From: Panorpa germanica
Lineage: Eukaryota > Arthropoda > Insecta > Mecoptera > Panorpidae
Length of the DNA stretch: 64,000 nt
Reading direction: 5' to 3'
NCBI GenBank assembly: GCA_963678705.1
Contig: OY783216.1
Coordinates: 10,540,001-10,604,000, forward strand
In this document: positions 56,503-64,000 of the stretch, in pieces
Position numbering within the stretch: the stretch's first letter is position 1
How the letters are laid out: each line of letters starts with the position of its first letter
Notes under the pieces: generated by a model
What the model saw: only the letters and a program-made list of their open reading frames with translations
The model's database searches: none
What the model was told of the DNA's origin: nothing
Translations under genes and position numbers: made by a program

Positions 56503-56745
56503 GTGGCCGTATTCCTGAGTCTTGCAAACAATGATCGTGATCGAACAGATCTGATTTACATGAGTGAAACATTTTATGAATCACTTTTAAAAGAGTATTC
56601 CTGTACATTTTCTGAATTTTATTATTAATTATTATTATCTCTACATTATGTTTACTTTTAAAAGTGATTCGTAAAATGTTTCACTCATGTAAATCAGATC
56701 TGTTCGATCACGACTATAGTTTGCAAGACTCAGGAATAGGGCCCC
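56503..56745. mobile_element. Foldback MITE
   Basis: Arms of about 85 bp: GTATTCCTGAGTCTTGCAAA, GATCGAACAGATCTGATTTA and AATCACTTTTAAAAG occur inverted with few mismatches around a loop of about 60 bp. TAA occurs near both ends (before CCGGTGGCC and after GGGCCCC), a possible PIF-type duplication. Confidence 0.8.
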
Positions 56746-56781
56746 TAAGGCCCTAATGCAGATCGGAAAATGGATAGTCAG

Positions 56782-56783
<2 letters not shown>

Positions 56784-56849
<66 letters not shown>
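56784..56849. repeat. (TA)n microsatellite
   Basis: Uninterrupted TA run of about 66 bp. Confidence 0.95.
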
Positions 56850-56852
<3 letters not shown>

Positions 56853-57414
56853 AAACGTAAAACTAAATCGAGCATGCAAAGTAGGCGTAACTATAATACT
56901 CGGTCTAAGAAAGTCATAAAGAATGTGATTAATGACGGTATATTTTAAACAGAAACCCAGTGAAAGCAATTATATTGTGTGAAACTTAAAACTACTGACT
57001 GAATACTTGAGGGTGTGTGTTTTACCGAATTTAGAGAAACGTGTTCTTAGAAGTAATGTAGGACCGATTATATATTAACTAGAACTTAAGGTTGTGCATG
57101 CATTCATTGTTCTGTATTTGTAAAGTAAACACCAAAGTTTATATTGTAACCTTATTGTATTATTATCATTATTATTTCATTGTTATTATTTTATTCAATA
57201 AATGTATTAAACCAATTATGTGATTCTTTATCATCCTGACAAGCCAACTAAGATATTACATATTTGAATATTAATTGAATTGACATTGCCCTAAATTAAA
57301 TAAGAGTACCTTGATTCCACATCAGATTAGCGGATTGGTTATTGTTTTCCACATAAGAAGTGGGATAGTTCTCGTTTTCCACATCAGGATTGGCATGGTA
57401 CTCTCGTTTTCCAC

Positions 57415-57472
<58 letters not shown>
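57415..57472. repeat. (TA)n microsatellite
   Basis: About 55 bp of TA, preceded by three irregular copies of a TTTTCCACAT-containing unit (57338, 57395 and 57410 region). Confidence 0.9.
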
Positions 57473-57476
<4 letters not shown>

Positions 57477-57624
57477 TTTTTTTTACTTGATAAAACCTAA
57501 ACAGTTTAGTTAGGGCCACAGTTTCTTTTCGCACCGGTGCCTTTGGTTACCTAGCTACGCCACTGTATGTAAGCTTGCCATCCACCGATGACGTACTCTT
57601 TAGCATAACCTATTGTATTAATAC

Positions 57625-58140
57625 GTGTATTATGCAACTAAGCAAATAACTTCTATCCTGTTGTTGATAAGTCCATTGGATTTTTGGAACCAATACATGT
57701 CTCTACGTTTACTTTCTAATTGCACCCGCTTTTTCAAATGTGTGTTCTCCAAATTAGTCGTCTGTCCAAATGCATACCTAGGTATTTCACTATCTCTGCT
57801 TGTGGAAGTTGTAGGTTATTTAATGTTACTTGGTGGGGCTACTTTTTTTCTTAATGTGAACGGATTTTGTTTCATTAACTTTTATCCTCTATTCTTTTAC
57901 CCATTTCTGAATCTGTAGCAAGTGTTGCTGCAGCATTTCAGAGGCAATAAACGGATCACTATGGAGTGCCAAGACTCCATATCTTCTGCAAAGGCAAGCG
58001 GTATCTTCTGCAAAGGTTGCTACAGTTGTTTCTCGATTGAGGTCGGCAGTAAATAATAGAGTACTGGTCCTAAGACACTTCCTTGACAAACACCCGATTT
58101 TATGTCACTTACCTTTGATTTTCCGTCTAGGTATCTGTAT
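57625..58140 (-). pseudogene. Jockey-type reverse transcriptase fragment
   Basis: On the minus strand: LFTADLNRETTVATFAEDTA, SDPFIASEMLQQHLLQIQK, then after stops VTLNNLQLPQAEIVKYLG and a terminal RDMYWF piece. ATFAEDTA corresponds to the RT catalytic FADD box with one Asp changed to Glu. The series TADLP--FADDTA--LQ--L--I--W is that of Jockey-group RTs. Frameshifts and stops make it inactive, and both ends of the ORF are missing. Confidence 0.82.
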
Positions 58141-58144
58141 TTTT

Positions 58145-58835
58145 AATAAAATCTTTTATTACACTTAGGATTTATAAATAGTTATTAAAGGTAGAAATAA
58201 ATTTAGTGGTTTCAAAACGCAATATTCGCGAATGCGGGGGCTTTGCTGTATATATTTAAAATTACGATATAATCCTTGACTCAGACGATACAAACGGCTG
58301 TAGTAAACACAAGAAACGCAGTCGGTATTAAATAAATGCAATAAACAAAGCTAAAACAGCTTTGGTCTTTATTTTTTGCAGAGTCCAAGCGGACGATTGT
58401 CGGATTTACAATTTTCTGTTGGTATGTTATATTTTACAGGATTCTTTTTATTGTTTTACTAAACATAAAAAGTTTATGAGCGCATTGAGCTTTTTCGTTA
58501 GCTTGCTGTGAATTTTCTCAACAAATCTTAAGTGCAAGTTCCCATGACAAATGGTTTCGTTAGACACTTTCATAGTTTTTTGCCTGTAAGCGTTTTGTTA
58601 AATGGATACTCAGCGTGTCTTTATAGCGAGTGTTAATGGAATTATTTATCACAATTTTTGTGTAATTTGTACGACTTGTTACTTTCTTGAAAATGGGTTA
58701 ATGGTTTTCTACTTTATCTGTGAAGATCACTATCAGTAGCGTAATCAGTGCTGCGACCGTCTCTGACTCCGGTAATGGTATTAATCTGGAGTTAAAGCCA
58801 GAGTCGAAGTCGGTACATCGTTATAGAAAATTACA
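58145..58835. other. No gene recognised
   Basis: A/T-rich intron-like sequence without repeat termini. Confidence 0.4.
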
Positions 58836-58840
58836 ATAAA

Positions 58841-59345
58841 AGGGGCTTCTGTACCCGACCATATACGGACTCGAATTCGAGAGGTATTGGTAATAAACCC
58901 GAACCAGGGATCCGGGTAGAAAACCAGACGGATCCGGGTCCGAATGCTTTTGCAGATGTAAATTCAAAATTAAATAAAACCCAATGCGCGTCGCTCGAAT
59001 TACATAGCGTAAATATTTTAAATATTTCTGAAATATTTAATTATATATCTACATATATATATTTAATATTAGAGTACCGGTACTAAACAAATAAATCAGA
59101 AAGTTTAGTATAGGATCAGCATAAAGGATTATATATTAAAAAGGATATTCCTATCATGATGTCGAGACGACCACCTCACATGAGACCGATAAAAGGAAAG
59201 TATTTTCAGGATAAAGTAATAAGTAGCTATTTAAATGAAAAGAAATTCTTAAGGTGCAAGAAAACACTACATTTGATTTTCCCAATGTTAAGCCCCATGC
59301 TGAAAAAAGTACTTTTGAGATAAATGAGATTAAACTCTTAAGTAT
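58841..59345 (+). mobile_element. hAT element (CCGGGT family) with transposase trace
   Basis: Starts AAGGGGCTTCTGTACCCGAC and follows the 38332 copy for about 430 bp. From about 59215 the frame reads VISSYLNEKKFLRCKKT, then HLIFPMLSPMLKK, resembling the hAT region before the C-terminal dimerisation motif (LW--N---FP-L--MA). No right terminus, so it is truncated, and Rep-F begins near 59330. Confidence 0.7.
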
Positions 59346-59480
59346 GTATTGATGTATGCTAAAATGGCTGTAGAAACAAAAATATTGTCAATATCCTTAC
59401 AAAAATTTAACAGTATATTCTTAATAGAGTATACTTTTGAAATATCAAAAATAATATCTATTTTTTGAAAATTCTAGACC
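59330..59480 (+). repeat. Rep-F copy
   Basis: Direct match to 36560-36740 (GCTGTAGAAACAAAAATATTG, CCTTACAAAAATTTAACA). Confidence 0.75.
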
Positions 59481-59622
59481 ACCGAGACCCCTTAAACAGT
59501 TGCAGCCATTATTATCTTTAGTTCTATAACAAATCTCTTTGTGCTAAGTTAACTCTCGTATATTTCTTGTTGTTGTTTTGCGATTCCAAGAAGATAGTTG
59601 TGGATTTGTCTCGTTAAATCAC

Positions 59623-59670
59623 AGACTGGCTCACTGACTCACTGACTCTCTGACTCTCTGGCTGACTGCC
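59623..59670. repeat. (CTGACTCA)-type short repeat
   Basis: Imperfect 8-bp units CTCACTGA, CTCTCTGA and GGCTGACT in series. Confidence 0.8.
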
Positions 59671-59679
59671 AAAGTAAAG

Positions 59680-60690
59680 TGTTTTTACAAAGAGACACAT
59701 AGGTGTTGCACTTGGCATGCCGGCAACAAATTACTTTCAACTTGATGAGCGTTATTGAGCTCGTACTGCAAAGCAACTTCCGTTCGTAAAAAGAAAACGA
59801 CTACTTATTTATTTCAAGAGACTTTAAATAGAGTTTCCGATCTAATTTCGTGAAATGTTTTTACATGTATTAGATTTTCTTTTACAGTGTACGTGAAAAA
59901 TATATAAAATATCTTCATCATTTTCAAACGTAATCTTATATAACTTTCTATAAGAACCAAAGTTTAAATATATCATTGAATATAGTTTTAAGAATCCGAG
60001 TAAATTAATCTGTTGGGATTTTATAATATAACTGGCGCGGGAATATAAATCTCGAGCCAGATTAAAAAAAAACTGAAAATAAAAATGCAGTTTCCAACTT
60101 TGTTCATATAAAATTTTCTTCGTCTTATCTAATACCGTTCCATATACAGTGTCCATAAAATAAGAAGGTTTGGAATGATTATGAAGTTGTATTTTAATAC
60201 ACGATAGCCGTCAACAACATGTGACGTCATCGTCTTACTTTGTCTTGAGCTGGAGAGCTTTGAGCTTATTCATATGTGGATTCCACTATAAAGTTTGTAG
60301 AAAATTAATTAGATCACCGGTACGATATAGCTTTTAAGCTCGACTTGACACAGAATATTAAAAGTTGAGCTTTTAAAAGCTCTTTAAAATTAAGAGAATA
60401 TAATCAATAACTTTCAAAATATGTTTTAAGAAGCTTATCTTTGCATGATTAAGTTTTGTCAGGTGCGCACGTATGTACTAAAATGTGAAGCCTTATTACA
60501 TTTAAACTCCTTATTTTGTTCGTTGTTTTTGATGATGGATAGCATTTAACTGGCAACTGGCTCGATCAATATGCTTGATTGTTTACGGGTTGATGTGTGC
60601 GACACGAAGTTTGGCTTAACCGTAACAGCAAACATGAGACGGGCGCCAAAAACCATGAACTAAATGTTCTTATCTTTCAGTATTGTCTAA
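59680..60690. other. No gene recognised
   Basis: A/T-rich. The 104-codon minus frame at 59842-60156 is Ile/Lys/Tyr-rich without a domain. GAGCTT/AAGCTC words recur at 60245-60400, as at 22070-22460, without clear alignment. Confidence 0.4.
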
Positions 60691-60699
60691 TTTAAAAAG

Positions 60700-61175
60700 G
60701 GGATGTGTCAAAATTTGAAGTCGATTGGAGTAAAACAGTCGGAGATATAGAGACTTCACTTTTCTGATCTGGTTTCGTGTTTCTTTGAATCTTGTAAACG
60801 CGTTTTTCTCACGCTCTGGTTCTTCCGAGTCGATATCCTCTCTAGCTCAAAATCTACTGCACCGATCCTTTTGAAATTTTGCACATTCTTTCTTTAGATA
60901 AATGCCGAAGTGGCGCTGTCGAGTTTTTTTTTTAATATAAACTTCATTAATAATAAAATCATTTTGGTTTTTTGATTTCAAAAAATCCAGTGAGAAGTTA
61001 TGAGGGAAACCGAAACGAAACCTTTTTTTTGTGACGTCTGCGAAAATTTGCTGTCTATAACTCATTTGTTGATATCATAAAGCATTCTCTTATAAATGTT
61101 ATTTTATCATGTAGTAATTATAGAAATATTTATATATTAACTGTGTCGTCAAAAAAAATTATCTAAAACTAAGCA
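60700..61175 (+). repeat. Rep-A, uninterrupted copy
   Basis: Runs through the point where the LINE sits in the 1.6 kb copy: CTAGCTCAAAATCTACTGCA then CCGATCCTTTTGAAATTTTG. Serves as the empty-site reference. Confidence 0.82.
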
Positions 61176-61179
61176 CACG

Positions 61180-61890
61180 TGTGGAAGGGCTGTGAGCATA
61201 ATTGGAGTGTGTGCCGTGCCATATACAAAGACTATATTTATCAAAATTATAATGTAGTATAGAAGTCGTTGCGGATAATGTTTGTGAGCTAATGGAGGCG
61301 AGCCTTTACATTCTTAGCAGGAATATGATGAATAGATTTCCTGCAGCAACGTATCGTATTCAACTTCCCGTGGGCACGAGCCATACACGATACTGATACT
61401 ATAATTAATTACCATATTTAACGACAAGAGAGAAAGTAGTGCATAACTTTAAACCAAGGTTTTTCTTTTTGTTACTTTACAAGCATAAAATAAAATAAAG
61501 TATAACGGTTAAGAAAGATTTTATTTATTCATAACGGAATATGAAGACATAAGAAATAGAAAAAACACAAAGAACATTCTTGAATAGTATGCCAGCAGTT
61601 CTTAGAAGTTTCACCAAGAAAAACAAAACCAACGACAGAGTTTACATGAAAATAAATCCGTAACAAGCACCGCGGAAAATTTTAACAGTATCTCCTGGAA
61701 AATTGAAGGAAACACAAGAAGGAAAAGCAGTTGAAGAGAGCCGTGTCTATTCAGTCCGACCTTTAAATTGTACAAATACCGAACATTTGTTTTAAACATA
61801 TATCTCTTCTATTTTATTCAACTTTATTTATGCAACAAGCTTTGGATAAATTATTATGTTTAAAGATGAAGGGAAAGTGACTGTTTGATC
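61180..61890. other. No gene recognised
   Basis: Spacer between the inverted Rep-A copies. Minus-strand 62-codon frame at 61611 has no domain. Confidence 0.4.
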
Positions 61891-61894
61891 AAAT

Positions 61895-62280
61895 CGATTG
61901 AAATAAGTATATTTTTGATAATGTTTTTTAACGACACAGATAATATATAATTGTTTCTATAATTACAACATGATAAAATATCATTTTATTACACTTTGTG
62001 AAATTTTCATGAATAAATATCAAAAAATAAGTTATTGACTGCGAATCTCCGCAGACGTCACAAAAAAAGTTTCGTTGCGGTGTCACTCTTAACTCATCAC
62101 TGGAATGTTTGAAATTAAAAAACCAAAATGATTTTATTAGTTGATAAGTCTCTACCTTGTCAAGTTTCTTTTTTTTATTGATTTATCGATTTTTTGCAGC
62201 ACTTAGAAGTGAAAATACCAATTTCTCATAAAAAAATCAGAAACTTTGTTATTTACGTTAATGTTAAATGTTAAAACGTA
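61895..62280 (-). repeat. Rep-A, inverted copy
   Basis: Complement of the 7530-8075 part: AACGACACAGATAATATATA, CTCCGCAGACGTCACAAAAA, ACTTAGAAGTGAAAATACCA. With 60700-61175 it makes a large, imperfect inverted pair about 720 bp apart. Confidence 0.78.
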
Positions 62281-62389
62281 AATGTCCCCTGTCGCAAGCG
62301 ACGACTGTATTTTGTGTATAAATTGAATTTCATTTCAAATATTAATTCCATTTTTAAAATGAAATATTAAACTCGTTTCATATTTATCT

Positions 62390-63425
62390 TACATATAACA
62401 AATAATTTTTCATATAAACTGACTAAAAAAAATTTATTTCTCAATTTGTTCATTATTTGATTAACTTTTTTTCAAAATTTGGGGTTTTTTTTTCTCAATT
62501 TATAAATTAGGTACCAATGTTAGTCCATATATAAAATTTCAACTTTCTAGCCCTATTTTTACCGTCGGCAATAACCGCCCCCGTGCCCCCAAATAAAACT
62601 TTTGATTTTTTTTTCTTAATAACATATTTCATTATTTTGTAATTCAAAATTTGAGTTTTCTCCAAAGTTTCCTACCGCACCCCCTAATTTTCTCAACGCC
62701 CCTTTTTCCAATTTTTCAATTTCTAATTTTCAGAAAATGTTAGCATTGAACACCGTAATACACATGCCAAATTTCAATTTTATATATTTAATGAATTAAA
62801 AGTTATAGAGCAAAGAGTAAAAAAAGTTTTTAGGGGTTCCAGGAAATTCAGAGCAAAATCCGAGGGCGCAAAAAGTCTTAGAAATTCTCTACGAAAAAGG
62901 CAAATTTCAGGAAAATGCGCGTAGCCGTTTTCGAGCCACCATACGAATCGTGTAAACAAATAAACAAACAAACAATTAAACAAATAAACATATAAACTTT
63001 CCGTTGGAACCAGTGTTACCAACCCTACTGTTTTAACAGTAGATTTGCTGTTTTCACATTGATGTCCCTGTTTTCTGTTTCATTCCTAATTTTTACTGTT
63101 TCGGTTAGCGTTCAGCGCCACCTATTACACTATGCAAATATTTTTTTGATAACGTGAAAATATTGAAGATGAGGCAATTGAGAATGAAAGTGGAAAATAA
63201 TTTTACTTTGATTTTTATTTTTTTGTTGTTGTGATTATTAATATAACAATGTATGTGAGTTCTGGTAACTAAGAAAATTGTTCATTGTTTTAATTATATG
63301 AGCAAAAGTATGAAATCTGCCTTTTTTTTCTTTACCTACTGTTTTCTCCTGTTTTTTTTTTGCGAGCTGCTGTTTTTTAGTTTTTTGGGGTTGGCAACAC
63401 TGGTTGGAACATTATAATATAGGAT
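62390..63425 (+). repeat. Rep-G copy 2, split by a hAT MITE
   Basis: Matches 18600-19230 (AACCGCCCCCGTGCCCCCAA, CGAGCCACCATACGAATCG). It is interrupted at 63011-63402 and finishes with ATTATAATATAGGA. Confidence 0.75.
63011..63402. mobile_element. hAT MITE (CAGTGTTGCCAACC type)
   Basis: CAGTGTTACCAACCC and the complement of CAGTGTTGCCAACCC as termini, flanked by the exact 8-bp duplication GTTGGAAC (63003-63010 and 63403-63410). T-rich interior with repeated CTGTTTT words. No coding frame. Rep-G copy 1 at 19195-19230 shows the corresponding site without the insert. Confidence 0.92.
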
Positions 63426-63429
63426 AAAA

Positions 63430-64000
63430 AGTGAAACATTACTCCCCTCACTACCCTTAAGTTGGCCTAGTGTTTATTTCTAGTAATGAATAATTAACTT
63501 TATTATTTAGAAATTTCAACTAGGTTAGCCTTCATTGGTTTACGTAAGTTTTTCCGTTTAACTGGAGTCTTGACTGCGCGAATGCGGGAAATGCTGAAGG
63601 CTACATGGGGCGAGGAAACGTCACGTTAAACGAGTGCGACAGTTAAACTTTCCTAACGCGATTATTCAATGAAAACTCAACCTCTCCATGCATTTGTTTA
63701 CTACTTGTAATTTATTTTCGTTGTGCAATTTAATTAAACGTAACTAGAAACTTGTGTGAAAATTTTAATTAAAATAAATCATTATGATTATTGTATGTAT
63801 ATTTCTACCGCACTATTTTCTTAATTAAAATTATTGTTTAATAGTTAATGACTATTAAGTATATAAATACACCCAATAAACACAAAACGGAAACGCATAT
63901 GTTATTTAACGTAATATTTATATATAATAACGTAGTTTAACATAATTCTGTTACATAATCAATAAATTTAAATGGAAGACATTAAAAATTTCTTACTAAT
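63430..64000. other. No gene recognised
   Basis: A/T-rich to the window end; no receptor exon is visible. Confidence 0.45.

Larger units (their letters stand above)
56109..57565. mobile_element. Long hAT-like non-autonomous element
   Basis: Termini CACTGGCGTAGCTAGG and CCTAGCTACGCCACTG are inverted, and the flanks TATGTGAG (56101-56108) and TATGTAAG (57566-57573) match at 7 of 8 bases. The CAGTGGCGTAGC terminus and 8-bp duplication are typical of hAT, Tip100-like. Inside are a foldback MITE and two (TA)n runs. No transposase is recognisable. Confidence 0.85.
46433..64000 (+). other. Probable first long intron of the receptor gene, rich in transposons
   Basis: No exon resembling TM2-TM7 is recognisable from 46433 to the window end, while LINE, hAT and other repeats occupy a large share. 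The simplest reading is one intron of at least 17.5 kb with the rest of the gene downstream. A truncated gene or an unseen small exon cannot be excluded. Confidence 0.5.

Noticed and set aside
56761..57480. LTR retrotransposon suggested by two similar TA-rich blocks
   Set aside because: The blocks are simple (TA)n runs with no TG..CA ends, primer-binding site or polypurine tract.
59842..60156. 104-codon minus-strand frame
   Set aside because: Ile, Lys, Tyr and Phe-dominated composition typical of random A/T-rich DNA; no motif or splice support.
62780..63022. 80-codon minus frame with VWWLENG, also at 19.1 kb
   Set aside because: Recurs only because the DNA repeat Rep-G recurs; the shared text is short, no known domain, and stops differ.
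1..64000. CRISPR array, bacterial operon, riboswitch or prophage
   Set aside because: No regularly spaced direct repeats of CRISPR type, no Shine-Dalgarno-led gene strings; splice sites and LINE/MITE content show a eukaryotic nuclear genome.

Overview
This is A+T-rich eukaryotic nuclear DNA, almost certainly from an insect. There are no operons or bacterial signals. It holds a few short exons with GT/AG splice sites in a dense, layered mass of arthropod-type transposable elements: I-like and Jockey-like LINEs, hAT MITEs with 8-bp target duplications, a Tc1/mariner relative, PIF/Harbinger-like MITEs and a tRNA-derived SINE. The species cannot be named from the sequence alone.

Host gene content is small. 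The best gene is the 5' end of a rhodopsin-family GPCR on the plus strand: a start-codon exon (45685-45762) and an exon with the extracellular N-terminus, TM1 and first intracellular loop (46252-46432). The donors are strong, and no further receptor exon is recognisable up to 64000, so the rest is probably beyond the window after an intron of at least 17.5 kb. Two minus-strand exon candidates, a 40-nt microexon (44173-44212) and a 156-nt symmetric exon (10323-10478), plus a damaged plus-strand coding patch (40490-40738), could not be assigned to a family.

Mobile content from left to right. 0-1.7 kb: fragments of a composite repeat (Rep-C), a SINE and a hAT terminus. 1.7-7.5 kb: a full-length I-like non-LTR retrotransposon with both ORFs open, an A tail and a 13-bp target duplication, inserted in Rep-A, whose uninterrupted counterpart is at 60.7-61.2 kb. 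8.9-9.8 kb: a second LINE family (LINE-B), also seen at 34.8-35.4, 42.5-42.9, 46.7-47.4 and 50.5-50.7 kb, three of these with exact target duplications. 12-17 kb: a MADF-domain remnant, a PIF-like MITE, a foldback fragment and a complete hAT MITE. 18-27 kb: Rep-G, a local 350-bp duplication, two TIR elements and a 16-bp motif repeated three times at about 137-bp spacing. 27-30.5 kb: a Jockey fragment, a dead mariner-like element, and a TTAA-flanked element with a 5'-truncated I-like LINE inside it. 31-40 kb: hAT elements, one carrying the transposase C-terminus interrupted by another hAT MITE, plus a PIF MITE flanked by TAA. 40.9-42.9 kb: a Rep-C copy carrying three other insertions. 46.4-64 kb, probably receptor intron: further LINE, hAT and MITE copies, again nested.

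The parts do not form one pathway. The value of the window is stratigraphic: repeated families and nested insertions allow target sites to be read and events to be ordered. The reported evidence is reading frames, motifs, splice signals, TIRs and target duplications read directly; clade names rest on established domain layouts and are flagged where uncertain.
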